Part shown: positions 7,284 to 16,230 of the stretch, one piece after another | How positions within the stretch are numbered: the stretch's first letter is position 1 | How the letters are laid out: every line of letters starts with the position of its first letter | Source: JAUMBM01 sp964645715 | GTDB lineage: Bacteria; Bacteroidota; Bacteroidia; Chitinophagales; Saprospiraceae | Assembly: GCA_964645715.1 (NCBI GenBank) | Contig: CAZYAO010000010.1 | Span: 27,503-91,502 of the forward strand | Length of the DNA: 64,000 bases | Direction: 5' to 3' | Translations under genes and position numbers: made by a program | Notes under the pieces: model-generated | What the model was told of the DNA's origin: nothing | Databases searched by the model: none | The model's input: only the letters and a program-made list of their open reading frames with translations

Positions 7284-8720
7284 TCAGCGCAATACCGTAC
7301 TCTGATTATTTCTGACAGCCAGGTTGGTACGCAGCGTTCTGATCCAACGTCCCGGCCTGAAACCTTGTGCAGCAGGCTGTGCGGCAACAGGAAGGCAGTG
7401 CACCGCGGACTTGAGCTGCACAGGCAGGCAATGAAGATCATCGGGAGATAGCTGCCGCACAGAATAAATTGGCCGGATGGACAACCGCGCTACTTCTTTG
7501 AGCGGCGGAAGCGGCAATGTAAAATACCGGAAAACAGCTGGCTCATAATACCTGAGTTCCTGCCCCGCACAAAGACTGTCTACCGGAGAGAATGCGTTCC
7601 ACGCAGCCAGTTGATAGACAGAACAGCCTAGTTCTGTCGCTACTTCCGACAACCGCTGCCCCTCCTGCGCCTGACACCAGCCAGTCCGATAAGCATCAGC
7701 ACCTTCATCCTCCTGCTTGTGCGGCAAAAAAACTGACGCCACCGGCAGGAAAGGCTCATCATCCTCTGCAGGATAAAGCTCCAGATAGGTCTTCCAGGCA
7801 GGCATGACCCGCCTGGGGAGCACAAGGTAGTGCCCGGTCGTGTAGCCCGGCAGATAACCTTTCTTGTAGCCCGGGTTCAGGACCTCAATCTCTTCTACAT
7901 CAAGACCCGTCACCTGCGCTATGCGATAGAAGCTACAAGGCCTGTAGAGCAACATAGACTCCGTCAATTGCCGGTCGAGCTCTGGCAATGCAGGCTCCAG
8001 GTTGTGGTGAACAAAAAATTCAGCCAGATAGGTAGCGGCGATAAAAGTAGGGACATAGTTAGCTGTCTCCCGTGGCAAGTAGCGGCGGATAGTCCAGAAG
8101 GTTGACCGGCGGCTCCGCCGCATGGCGCGCATCACATTGCCTTTTCCCGCGTTGTACGCAGCCAACGCCAATGCCCAGTCGCCAAAGTGATTATACTGCC
8201 GTCGCAGGTAAGCCAACGCTGCTGCTGTAGCTTTGTTGGGATCAATGCGCTCATCAACATAGTTGTCTACACGCAACCCCATCTCCCGGGCAGTAGCAGG
8301 CATAAACTGCCACAGTCCCATGGCACCTACCCGCGATACAGCATCGGGCCGTAATGCTGACTCAACAATGGGAAGATACTTGAGCGCCTCTGGCAGGCCT
8401 GTAGCCCGCAAGTGCTCTTCAAATATCGGGAGGAAAACTGTGGCGCGACCCAGAATGATGGTGGAGTTTGACCGATGGTTCATCAGATAACGACGTATGA
8501 TGCTGCGCACAGCAGGATCAAAGCGGTACTCGACAAGGTCGTGGTCCAGTGACTGCAGACGGAGTTTCACCTCTTCATCAGCTACTTGCATGATGCGGTC
8601 TACAGTCAGTTCAAGCTCTTCAGTACATGTATAGGCGGCCATAGAAAAGACCTGAAGCGGCGCAGTAACGGCCAACATCAGTATAATCAACAGCCGCAAA
8701 TGTCTGTATTCGTCTTGCAT
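7284..8720 (-). CDS. MltD-like lytic murein transglycosylase with LysM domains
   Basis: A 478-residue exported protein with an N-terminal hydrophobic stretch (LLIILMLAVTAPLQVFS), an SLT/GH23 domain and two C-terminal LysM-like repeats. The catalytic glutamate sits in PIVESAL, followed by GAMGLWQFMPATAREMG and the AAYNAGKGNV motif of the family. It cleaves peptidoglycan between MurNAc and GlcNAc, forming 1,6-anhydro ends, in the periplasm or on the outer membrane. A TTG 12 bp upstream is in frame, but ATG 8720 is preferred. No lipobox cysteine follows the hydrophobic region, unlike E. coli MltD. It stands alone between DUF937 and gatA on the same strand. Confidence 0.88.
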   Translation of the reverse strand: MQDEYRHLRLLIILMLAVTAPLQVFSMAAYTCTEELELTVDRIMQVADEEVKLRLQSLDHDLVEYRFDPAVRSIIRRYLMNHRSNSTIILGRATVFLPIFEEHLRATGLPEALKYLPIVESALRPDAVSRVGAMGLWQFMPATAREMGLRVDNYVDERIDPNKATAAALAYLRRQYNHFGDWALALAAYNAGKGNVMRAMRRSRRSTFWTIRRYLPRETANYVPTFIAATYLAEFFVHHNLEPALPELDRQLTESMLLYRPCSFYRIAQVTGLDVEEIEVLNPGYKKGYLPGYTTGHYLVLPRRVMPAWKTYLELYPAEDDEPFLPVASVFLPHKQEDEGADAYRTGWCQAQEGQRLSEVATELGCSVYQLAAWNAFSPVDSLCAGQELRYYEPAVFRYFTLPLPPLKEVARLSIRPIYSVRQLSPDDLHCLPVQLKSAVHCLPVAAQPAAQGFRPGRWIRTLRTNLAVRNNQSTVLR

Positions 8721-8810
8721 AATAAACTGCAAAATTGGTACGAAGCGCCAAGATAAGGAAATTTCATTGTGACTTCCTAACTTTCAGCCAATTATTGTAC
8801 CAAGTTGCGG

Positions 8811-10259
8811 TTATTTTGGCAATCCCTGCTGGCCGAGCAGCCTGCTAAAGGCCAGCAAATCAGCCTCCCGGAAGGGGGCTGCCATGAGTTGTATCCCCAT
8901 GGGCAAAAAAGCTTCAGCCTGCTGCCTGTGCGGAATGGCAATGGCCGGCAAGCCTGCCAGATTGGCCAGTACCGTAAATATATCTGCCAGGTAACTAGCC
9001 ACCGGGTCGTCTGCCTGCTGTCCGATCAGCCACGGTTGTACCGGCGATGCCGGCAGGAAGATAAAGTCATAAGCCTCAAGTATGGCCAGCAATTGCTCGC
9101 GGATAAGCCGCCTCACTTTCTGGGCTTTTCCGTAATATGCATCATAGTAACCTGAGCTCAATACGAAAGAGCCCAATAGTATGCGCCGCTTTACCTCTGT
9201 GCCGAAGCCCTCAGTCCTAGTTTTTTTGTAGGTATCATCCAGATTGTATACCCCCTGACTGCGATAGCCATAGCGGACGCCATCGTAACGAGCCAAATTG
9301 GAGGATGCCTCAGCCGTCGTCATTACGTAGTAGGCGGGAATCACATAGTCGAGCAGCGAAAACGACACCGCCTCCACTTTATGGCCAGCCTCCTCACAGT
9401 CGGCCAAAAAGGCACGGGCCTTGTCGCGGATGACAACATCCATGCCAGGCATATCAAGTATGTCAGCAAAATAGGCAATGCGCGCGGATTTATCCCAACT
9501 CGCCGCCTCATAGGCCTCCACCGGCCTCCGGCTGGCAGTGCTGTCGTAGGTATCGGGCCCTGCCATGACCGACATGGCTATGGCAATGTCTTCAACAGTA
9601 TGCCCCAGCAGGCCTATCTGGTCAAAGGAGGATCCGTAGGCCAATAAGCCGTGCCGTGAAATGCGTCCGTAAGTGGGCTTGTAACCATATACACCACAAA
9701 AAGCCGCTGGCTGCCGCACCGATCCGCCGGTGTCTGACCCCAGCGCTAGCAGGCAGGTATCAGCCTGCACCGATACCGCAGCCCCACCCGAAGAGCCCCC
9801 GGGCACTCGTGCGGGATCAGCCGCATTGCGCGTGGGTCCGTAAACAGAGTGCTCATTGGCAGAGCCCATGGCAAATTCATCACAGTTGGTGCGACCTATC
9901 ACGATGGCATCCTCCTGCAACAGGCGCTCAAGGGCTGTCGCCGTAAAAAGTGAACGAAAACCCGACAATATACGCGATCCGGCAGTCAGCTCGTGATCCT
10001 TATAGCAAATGACATCTTTTATGGATACTACCATCCCCGCCAGACGACCCAGTGGCAGCCCCTGCTGTCGACGGGCATCCAATGCCCGTGCTTGCGCGAG
10101 TGCCTCCTCTTCATATACTTCTACATATATATTGAGCTCCTTGCTGGCAGCAATGCGATCGAGGTAGTGTGCAACAAGCGTTTCGTAGCGCAGCAGACCT
10201 GCGTCTGCCGCGGTTTGGATGTCGGCAAGTGATTGCCACACAGGCTTTATTTTGCTCAT
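8811..10259 (-). CDS. gatA: Asp-tRNA(Asn)/Glu-tRNA(Gln) amidotransferase subunit A
   Basis: A 482-residue amidase-signature enzyme. The catalytic triad Lys81 (VSIKDV), cis-Ser156 (GGSSGG) and Ser180 (GSDTGGSVRQP) lies at almost the same positions as in known GatA proteins, and the glutaminase motif region YGSSFDQIG is intact. GatA hydrolyses glutamine and passes ammonia to GatB in the GatCAB complex, converting misacylated Glu-tRNA(Gln) or Asp-tRNA(Asn) in the cytosol. gatB and gatC are not in the window; separation from gatA is common in Bacteroidota. The spacing of 12 bp to the upstream NrtR-like gene suggests co-transcription. Confidence 0.94.
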   Translation of the reverse strand: MSKIKPVWQSLADIQTAADAGLLRYETLVAHYLDRIAASKELNIYVEVYEEEALAQARALDARRQQGLPLGRLAGMVVSIKDVICYKDHELTAGSRILSGFRSLFTATALERLLQEDAIVIGRTNCDEFAMGSANEHSVYGPTRNAADPARVPGGSSGGAAVSVQADTCLLALGSDTGGSVRQPAAFCGVYGYKPTYGRISRHGLLAYGSSFDQIGLLGHTVEDIAIAMSVMAGPDTYDSTASRRPVEAYEAASWDKSARIAYFADILDMPGMDVVIRDKARAFLADCEEAGHKVEAVSFSLLDYVIPAYYVMTTAEASSNLARYDGVRYGYRSQGVYNLDDTYKKTRTEGFGTEVKRRILLGSFVLSSGYYDAYYGKAQKVRRLIREQLLAILEAYDFIFLPASPVQPWLIGQQADDPVASYLADIFTVLANLAGLPAIAIPHRQQAEAFLPMGIQLMAAPFREADLLAFSRLLGQQGLPK

Positions 10260-10271
10260 TGGCTTGTATTA

Positions 10272-11024
10272 TTACTGCTCGCTCATCACCAGATCCCGTG
10301 ATACCCGGCCGTCCTTGCGCTTACTTTCCTTGACTTCAAACACAAACCCTTCCTCCAGAAATTCTTCGTATTTCTGCTTGTCAAACATATACAGCCGTGC
10401 AGGCCTGTGAGCTACCCCTGCCTGTATTTCGTCGAGGTCTATGAGCAGGTTCATCGACAATATCTTCTTGCGAAAATTGCGCTTGTCCAAATCTGTCTCC
10501 AGAATAGCTTCGTATAAATGCTGTAGCGCTGTAAGTGTGAACTTGGGCGGCAACAGCTCAAAACCGACCGGTCGGGTACGCACCATGCGCTTGAGGCGCT
10601 CAAAGCACACCTTGATGATCTCCTGGTGGTCAAAACCCAAGGCCGGCAGGTTGGCTATTGAAAACCACCTCACCTCCTCAGCAATGGAGCCCGTACCGGG
10701 GCGAAGCTGAAAATCGCTAATCTTAATAAGTGAAAAGTAAGCAACTGTTATCACGCGCCCCAACGGGTGTCTGTCAACCGCCCCAAAAGTGCGCACCTGT
10801 TCCAAGAATACTTTACTAAGTCCCGTCAGCTCAAATAATACGCGCCTCGCTGCCTCGTCCAGATCTTCATCCGAGCGAACGAAATAGCCAGGCAGAGCCC
10901 ACATCCCCTCATACGGCTCTTCCAAACGTTTGATTAACAAAACTTTTAAATCCCCTTCATCAAAACCGAAGATTACGTCGTCAACGGTGAAAGCAGATTT
11001 GAAGTATCCTGCTAATTGGTTCAT
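10272..11024 (-). CDS. NrtR-type Nudix-domain transcriptional regulator
   Basis: A 250-residue protein with an N-terminal Nudix fold (about 10-140) and a C-terminal winged helix (about 160-230; LPPKFTLTALQHLYEAIL then DKRNFRKKIL). This is the NrtR layout. The Nudix box core reads RVLFELTGL (61-69): the arginine, one glutamate and the glycine remain, but two of the glutamates that bind metal are replaced by Val and Leu. Pyrophosphatase activity is therefore unlikely, as in other regulatory members that sense ADP-ribose derivatives or sugars. The effector and targets cannot be read here. No NAD-biosynthesis or pentose genes are adjacent. Confidence 0.85.
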   Translation of the reverse strand: MNQLAGYFKSAFTVDDVIFGFDEGDLKVLLIKRLEEPYEGMWALPGYFVRSDEDLDEAARRVLFELTGLSKVFLEQVRTFGAVDRHPLGRVITVAYFSLIKISDFQLRPGTGSIAEEVRWFSIANLPALGFDHQEIIKVCFERLKRMVRTRPVGFELLPPKFTLTALQHLYEAILETDLDKRNFRKKILSMNLLIDLDEIQAGVAHRPARLYMFDKQKYEEFLEEGFVFEVKESKRKDGRVSRDLVMSEQ

Positions 11025-11096
11025 TTTTTGCTGCTTAGACTTTGTTGCGAAGATATACTATTTTAGAATTCAGGCTTGGCTAATTTAGTGTATTTT

Positions 11097-11915
11097 TTAC
11101 ACTTGCTCCGCAGCCGCTCCGGCGCTGCGCTCATGCGAAAGCAAAAGGTAAGCGCAGGTGGTGTAAAAATTGCGGATGCCAGGCCATACTTTCAGCGCAG
11201 TAGGCAGCTCTTGGGGCTTGAGACCAAATTTGGTCTCATAGTTGGGGTTAATGAGGTAAAGTGTTTCTTTTTCTATCGCCCAGCCTGCCTGCACTGCCTC
11301 GCGACGGAGGCGTTCAATGGAGATGCCCGTCTGCTTGATATCTTCCAGTTCCTGCAGAGTTGCCTCGTTTTCCCCGCCCAGCCGGAGAACGGCTTTGTAA
11401 AGGGGCATAGGCAACAGGTGAAACCAAGGCATTTTTGACAGCCAGCGGTTTTCGCAAATCTGTTGGTGGCCGCCAAAAGGCATGTACCAAGGCGGAAAGC
11501 CCAGGAAAAGGCGGCCGTCGGGCCGGAGAAATTTGTGAATAAATGCCATGAAGCGCTGCTGGTCGACAATGTGTTCTATCACATCCCGCAGCATTATCAG
11601 ATCAAACTGTCCAAGCAGGCCGGCATCCGCCGTGTATATATCCTGGTGGTAAAAAGCTACCTGCTCCCGATGGGGATGGTCGGCATAAAATTCTTTGGCC
11701 AGCGCAATCTGCCGGCCGTTAAGGTCGACACCAATACACACACAACCTGTCGATACAAAAGGCAAAAGGTTGCCCCCTTCGCCACAGCCTACTTCCAATA
11801 TGCGCAGCCCCGCACGTACCGGCAGTTGCGTTTCTATGAACGGAATCACATATCGGGCCGTCGTCCTTGCCTGCTCTTCAAAGTATTGCCGCCTGTCTGC
11901 GTGACGTTGTTGCAT
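11097..11915 (-). CDS. class I SAM-dependent methyltransferase, unknown substrate
   Basis: A 272-residue protein with a Rossmann methyltransferase core. Motif I is ILEVGCGEGGN, followed by an acidic strand end CIGVDLNGRQI, then DIYTADAG (motif III) and FDLIMLRDVIEHI (motif IV region). The later segment FLRPDGRLFLGFPPWYMPFGGHQQ fits the UbiE/methyltransferase-11/23 group. C-terminal residues 150-260 form a helical cap that probably sets substrate choice. No signal peptide. It stands between NrtR and rhomboid genes on the same strand, with gaps of about 75 bp each side, giving no hint of its substrate. Confidence 0.8.
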   Translation of the reverse strand: MQQRHADRRQYFEEQARTTARYVIPFIETQLPVRAGLRILEVGCGEGGNLLPFVSTGCVCIGVDLNGRQIALAKEFYADHPHREQVAFYHQDIYTADAGLLGQFDLIMLRDVIEHIVDQQRFMAFIHKFLRPDGRLFLGFPPWYMPFGGHQQICENRWLSKMPWFHLLPMPLYKAVLRLGGENEATLQELEDIKQTGISIERLRREAVQAGWAIEKETLYLINPNYETKFGLKPQELPTALKVWPGIRNFYTTCAYLLLSHERSAGAAAEQV

Positions 11916-11990
11916 CTGGTATTGCCTCTGATGATGTAAAATATTGACTGCCGCCCGGGCCTGCTGGCCTGAGCAGGCAGCTATCTCCGC

Positions 11991-12662
11991 CTAACTGTCT
12001 CCCTCACGCCTGCTGCTGCCCCACCGAAATCGGTACAAAATGCCCATCGGCAGTCCAAATACAAAGCCTCCTATATGCGCCCACCAGGCAACGCCGGTAC
12101 TCCCGCTGGTCGCTAGCAGCAACGCTTCCTGCCCATTGAGCCACTGCTGAAAAATCCAGAGTCCCAAAAACACAAAGGCCGATACGCGAAATGTGAGGAA
12201 GAAAAACCATACAATTATACGTGAGCCAGGAAACATGACAAAGTAAGCGCCCATGATGGCTGCAATGGCACCGCTGGCACCGACAACAGGAATGGTGCTG
12301 CCCGCATAAAACCAGATGTGCCCCAAGTGGGCTGCCATGGCTCCCAGCAGGTAAAACAGTAAGAATCGGCCAGAACCAATGGTCGCTTCAATGTTGTCGC
12401 CAAAAATCCACAAAAACAGCATGTTGCCAAGAAGGTGTGTCCAGCTCCCATGCAGAAAGATACTTGTCAACAGGCTGTACAGCCGCTCTCCATGGACAAT
12501 ATCGATAGGCACAGCTCCATACTGATGTAACACCGCCTCCACCTCCTGCGCTGGTAGTCGCTGCTGCCAGATAAATACGGCCACATTGATCGCCAGTAGC
12601 AGGTAGGTAATGAAAGGCCGGTGGCCGCCCTTTACCTGGTCATCTCCAATCGGGAAAAACAT
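11991..12662 (-). CDS. rhomboid family intramembrane serine protease
   Basis: A 223-residue membrane protein with six predicted helices. Catalytic Ser130 lies in the GASGA motif and His196 in AHIGGF on the last helix; the HLLGNMLFLWIFGDN segment (76-90) supplies the conserved His/Asn of the oxyanion region. The protein cleaves transmembrane helices within the membrane; its substrates are unknown. A Phe-rich membrane segment (about 150-172) and a short basic tail follow the normal scheme. It is transcribed in the same direction as mnmG, 44 bp downstream of it. Confidence 0.9.
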   Translation of the reverse strand: MFFPIGDDQVKGGHRPFITYLLLAINVAVFIWQQRLPAQEVEAVLHQYGAVPIDIVHGERLYSLLTSIFLHGSWTHLLGNMLFLWIFGDNIEATIGSGRFLLFYLLGAMAAHLGHIWFYAGSTIPVVGASGAIAAIMGAYFVMFPGSRIIVWFFFLTFRVSAFVFLGLWIFQQWLNGQEALLLATSGSTGVAWWAHIGGFVFGLPMGILYRFRWGSSRREGDS

Positions 12663-12706
12663 GACAGTAGTACTTTTGCGGGTGGTTGAAATGAATATCC
12701 GAAATC

Positions 12707-14572
12707 CTACCTGCCCAGATGTACCAGCAAGACGGAGATGTCGGCCGGACTGACCCCGCTGATCCGGCTGGCCTGTCCGATCGTTCGCGGTTTCAGCCTG
12801 CTGAGTTTTTCACGCGCTTCTGCCGACAGTGAGTTCAGTTGCTGGTAGTTGAAGTCGGCATGCAAATGCACCGCCTCCAGCCTGTTCATTTTTTCAACCA
12901 TCTCCTGCTCTCTGCTGATATAACCTTCATAGCACATATTGATTTCGGCAAGCTCGACATATTCTGCAGGGTACTGGTTGAGAAATGCATCCAGCTCCGG
13001 CAGTTGCCGCCGCAAGGCCGACAGTTCTACATTGGGGCGAATGAGCACCCCGTGCAGCTTTACTTTCTGCCTGAGCAGCGCCGAATCTATCGTTGACAGA
13101 TAGCCATTGATGTCCGAAGGATCTACGCTGTAATCGCGGATATATTTTTCCACTGCTCTTGCGGCAGCAACTTTTTCATTTACCCGCTCCATGCGCTCCG
13201 CTGCCCCGCGGATGCCGAGCCGATAAGCGTGCGGACTGAGTCGCACATCGGAATTATCCTGTCGCAGCAGGATTCGATACTCGGCACGGGAGGTAAACAT
13301 ACGATAAGGTTCTTCTGTCCCTTTGGTGATCAGGTCATCAATTAGTACCCCCAAGTAGGCTTCCGAACGCTTTAGCACGAAGGGCTCCTGCTCATGAATG
13401 GCCAGGTGGGCATTGATGCCAGCTACCAGTCCTTGCCCCGCAGCTTCTTCATAACCCGTGGTGCCATTGATTTGACCGGCAAAAAATAAATTCCTGACGA
13501 GCCGTGTTTCCAGCGTTGCCGTCAGCTGAGTGGGTGGAAAATAATCGTATTCAATGGCATATCCCGGCCGGAACATGCGCATGTTTTCAAATCCTGGCAC
13601 ACGACGCAAAGCCTTATATTGCACATCTTCAGGCAGTGAGGAACTGAAGCCGTTGACATAAATTTCGCAGGTATTCCAGCCTTCAGGTTCTACAAACAAC
13701 TGGTGGCGATCCTTGTCGGCGAAGCGGTTGATTTTGTCCTCGATGGACGGGCAATAGCGGGGCCCCAGTCCTTGGATGCGACCGTTGAACATGGGCGAAC
13801 GATCGAAGCCCTCCCGCAGGATATCGTGGACAACATCGTCGGTGTAGGTAATATAGCAGGGAAGCTGCCGGCTGAGCCGGGGAGTATCTGTAAAGCTAAA
13901 TTTACCGGGATTTTCGTCCCCGGGCTGAAGTTCCATACGGCTGTAGTCGAGACTACGACCGTCAATGCGGGGTGGAGTGCCTGTCTTCATGCGACCTGCC
14001 TCAAAACCCAGTTCAACGAGCTGCTCGGTAATGCCGTGGGCTGACTTTTCCCCTGCACGCCCCCCCCCAAGCTGTTTTTCTCCTATGTGTATGATGCCGT
14101 TGAGAAAGGTTCCGTTGGTCAATACCACTGCACTGCCTTCTATCTCAAGTCCCATGCTGGTGCGCACCCCTTTGACGGTTCCGCCTTTGACTATCAGGCC
14201 TGTTACCATCTCCTGCCAAAAGTCAATGAGCGGATGTGCCTCTAGCATCTGCCGCCATTCCTGCGCAAACAAAAGCCGGTCGCTCTGCGCACGGGGACTC
14301 CACATGGCCGGTCCTTTGGACAAGTTCAGCATCCTGAACTGTACCGCCGTACGGTCAGTCACAATACCGGAATACCCCCCGAGTGCGTCAATTTCACGCA
14401 CAATCTGACCTTTAGCTACTCCGCCCATGGCAGGATTGCACGACATTTGGCCAATGGTCTGCATGTTCATCGTCACCAGCATCACCCGGCTGCCCATATT
14501 GGCAGCCGCTACTGCCGCCTCGCAGCCTGCATGGCCGGCACCTACTACAATAACATCGTATTTTGGAAACAT
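12707..14572 (-). CDS. mnmG: tRNA uridine-5-carboxymethylaminomethyl modification enzyme MnmG
   Basis: A 621-residue FAD protein of full GidA length. The N-terminal dinucleotide motif VVGAGHAGCEAA starts near residue 10. The next conserved segments are MSCNPAMGGVAKGQIVREIDALGG and the GTFLNGIIHIG strand, and the C-terminal part has TSRAEYRILLRQDNSDVRL and the helical tail that binds MnmE. With MnmE it installs the cmnm5 group on U34 of certain tRNAs. A TAnnTTTG promoter box lies 120 bp upstream. No frameshift or truncation is seen. Confidence 0.96.
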   Translation of the reverse strand: MFPKYDVIVVGAGHAGCEAAVAAANMGSRVMLVTMNMQTIGQMSCNPAMGGVAKGQIVREIDALGGYSGIVTDRTAVQFRMLNLSKGPAMWSPRAQSDRLLFAQEWRQMLEAHPLIDFWQEMVTGLIVKGGTVKGVRTSMGLEIEGSAVVLTNGTFLNGIIHIGEKQLGGGRAGEKSAHGITEQLVELGFEAGRMKTGTPPRIDGRSLDYSRMELQPGDENPGKFSFTDTPRLSRQLPCYITYTDDVVHDILREGFDRSPMFNGRIQGLGPRYCPSIEDKINRFADKDRHQLFVEPEGWNTCEIYVNGFSSSLPEDVQYKALRRVPGFENMRMFRPGYAIEYDYFPPTQLTATLETRLVRNLFFAGQINGTTGYEEAAGQGLVAGINAHLAIHEQEPFVLKRSEAYLGVLIDDLITKGTEEPYRMFTSRAEYRILLRQDNSDVRLSPHAYRLGIRGAAERMERVNEKVAAARAVEKYIRDYSVDPSDINGYLSTIDSALLRQKVKLHGVLIRPNVELSALRRQLPELDAFLNQYPAEYVELAEINMCYEGYISREQEMVEKMNRLEAVHLHADFNYQQLNSLSAEAREKLSRLKPRTIGQASRISGVSPADISVLLVHLGR

Positions 14573-14694
14573 GATCTTTGCCCCTGTGATCGATTGATGG
14601 TGCTGTGTTGCAGGCCATTGTTTTGTGTTACTGAGCGCAACAGTGAAAACAAAAGCGAATGCTACAACAACCTTAGTTCCTAAGCACTACACTG

Positions 14695-14702
14695 CAAAGT
14701 TA
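14695..14702 (-). promoter_or_regulatory. -7 promoter box TAACTTTG for mnmG
   Basis: An exact TAnnTTTG match on the minus strand between the UspA gene and mnmG. It would leave a leader of roughly 110-120 nt. Confidence 0.5.
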
Positions 14703-14762
14703 GTGCAAATTCGGAACAACGCCTGCTACATTTTCGTTCAATGGGCATCCTGACCATGCCGG

Positions 14763-15593
14763 CTATTCGCCGCCTGACCAGTGGAAGACAAGCAGTGGAC
14801 GCTCTGTGTGCAACGCCATAAGCCGCGTCTGGCTCGTGTGGAAGAAACGCTCCCAAAACCCGCGATGGCGCGTTGCCATAACCACCATATCAATCGGGTT
14901 GCTCTCCATGTACTGCCGAAGTCCCTCTTCGACCTCCGCTGCCTGCACCTCAGTGATTTCAAAAGCAAACTCGGGCTCCGGTCCGGCAAATAAGGTCGCA
15001 AACAGTCGTTCACGCGCACCTTTAAGCCCCTCGCGAATACCCGTATTCACGTGTACAAAATGAATCCTCGCCTTAAACAAATCATTGAATTCCATCAGCC
15101 GCAGTACTATCTCCCGGCTCAAAGACAAATCGTCGCTCGCGTAAAGCAAATTTTCATAACCCTCAAACCGAGTGTTTGCAGGCACCATGAGTACGGGACA
15201 GTCGGCCCGCTGCGCAACCGCACTCGCAATACTGCCAAAGACCCGATCTAGTATATCAGACTCACCCAAGGTACCCATCACAATTAAGTCGTAATCGGCC
15301 GACAACCGCACAATCTCGTCCGCAGCAAACCCCAGGTACAGCGAGGGCCGCAGTTCTACAGCTGCCGCAGAAGCCAAGCGTCCCAAAAAACTGCGAACAG
15401 CCTCCTCCCGCTCCCGAATCATGTCTTCAACGGGCGGAATCATAGCCATGTCCGGCGCCGCTTGGGGCGTAAAAACATGAACAACATCTAAGCTGCTGAT
15501 ATCCAATGCTGTTGCAAGGCCCGCAGCATAATGCAGGGCATCAGCGGAAACGGCAGAAAGATCAGTAGGAACCAAAATACGGCGGATATTCAT
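14763..15593 (-). CDS. tandem universal stress protein (two UspA domains)
   Basis: A 276-residue cytosolic protein with two UspA folds. The first starts MNIRRILVPTDLS and ends with the ATP-loop-like DYDLIVMGTLGESDILDRVFGS region; the second carries NPIDMVVMATRHRGF. The frame is open upstream to 15647, but ATG 15593 begins exactly at the first beta strand of the domain, so it is preferred. Proteins of this kind bind nucleotides or respond to stress; no specific role is visible. It is followed by mnmG on the same strand, but a promoter box between them suggests separate transcription. Confidence 0.88.
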   Translation of the reverse strand: MNIRRILVPTDLSAVSADALHYAAGLATALDISSLDVVHVFTPQAAPDMAMIPPVEDMIREREEAVRSFLGRLASAAAVELRPSLYLGFAADEIVRLSADYDLIVMGTLGESDILDRVFGSIASAVAQRADCPVLMVPANTRFEGYENLLYASDDLSLSREIVLRLMEFNDLFKARIHFVHVNTGIREGLKGARERLFATLFAGPEPEFAFEITEVQAAEVEEGLRQYMESNPIDMVVMATRHRGFWERFFHTSQTRLMALHTERPLLVFHWSGGE

Positions 15594-15811
15594 AGTGCTG
15601 TGCTTTTGTACTGGCCGAAAGTTACTGCTTTTTGGAAAAGAGGACAATGACTAATATCGCATGTACAGTGAATAATTGTATACATACTGACCGCTGAAAG
15701 ACATATCGACCGCGGACGGGCAGCGGCATCCAAGGGCGTCACGGGAGCCCGAGGACGGGCAGCAAATCCCATCTTGTGGTATATATTCGGCTGTTTTTTG
15801 AAATAGTAAAT

Positions 15812-15819
15812 TATCTTTG
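15812..15819 (+). promoter_or_regulatory. -7 promoter box TATCTTTG before the conserved 123-residue gene
   Basis: Exact TAnnTTTG match 30 bp before ATG 15850, followed by AAGGAGG at 15834-15840. Confidence 0.5.
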
Positions 15820-15833
15820 CGATTAATCATGTG

Positions 15834-15840
15834 AAGGAGG
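15834..15840 (+). promoter_or_regulatory. strong Shine-Dalgarno sequence AAGGAGG
   Basis: Located 9 nt before ATG 15850. A perfect Shine-Dalgarno is uncommon in Bacteroidota, where leaders are usually A-rich and the anti-SD end of 16S rRNA is poorly available. Confidence 0.55.
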
Positions 15841-15849
15841 CCATCTGAT

Positions 15850-16221
15850 ATGGACGCTTGGGAATTGGATTTTGCCTGGTTACAGGTGCGGCATCTCGTC
15901 AAAGAGCGGTTTAAGCGCGACAGCCTGCCGGATCTCAATGCAATGCTTTTTCTCATAGGTATGCAGGAGCTGGGGCGCTGGTCCAATCGCTTTTCTAAAG
16001 AGGAAAAACAGGATCTCATGCACATAGCTGTATGCCGACTGCTGAGTTACGATGGCTATTATACCTTTGTCGGTCGTGACGCTGACGGCTGGCCACACTG
16101 GCAGAAAGCCAAGCCGCTGCGGGCAACTGACCTGCAGGAACAGGAGGAAATGCTGAAAAAATATATCATTATGTATTTTCAGGAGTTGCAGGCCGGCGGA
16201 GAAGGCCTCACCCTGTCTTAA
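15850..16221 (+). CDS. conserved Bacteroidota protein of unknown function
   Basis: A 123-residue, acidic, soluble protein. I recognise its general pattern as a family of short proteins shared by Bacteroidota, with segments such as WLQVRHLVKERFKRDSLPD, LFLIGMQELGRW, and QDLMHIAVCRLLSYDGYY followed by VGRDADGWPHW. No function is known to me, and no signal peptide or membrane helix is seen. The alpha-helical look and many conserved charged residues suggest a scaffold or regulatory role, but that is a guess. It is 9 bp upstream of the cyclophilin gene and probably co-transcribed. The start is fixed by the AAGGAGG sequence 9 nt upstream. Confidence 0.75.
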   Translation: MDAWELDFAWLQVRHLVKERFKRDSLPDLNAMLFLIGMQELGRWSNRFSKEEKQDLMHIAVCRLLSYDGYYTFVGRDADGWPHWQKAKPLRATDLQEQEEMLKKYIIMYFQELQAGGEGLTLS

Positions 16222-16230
16222 CCAATAGCT

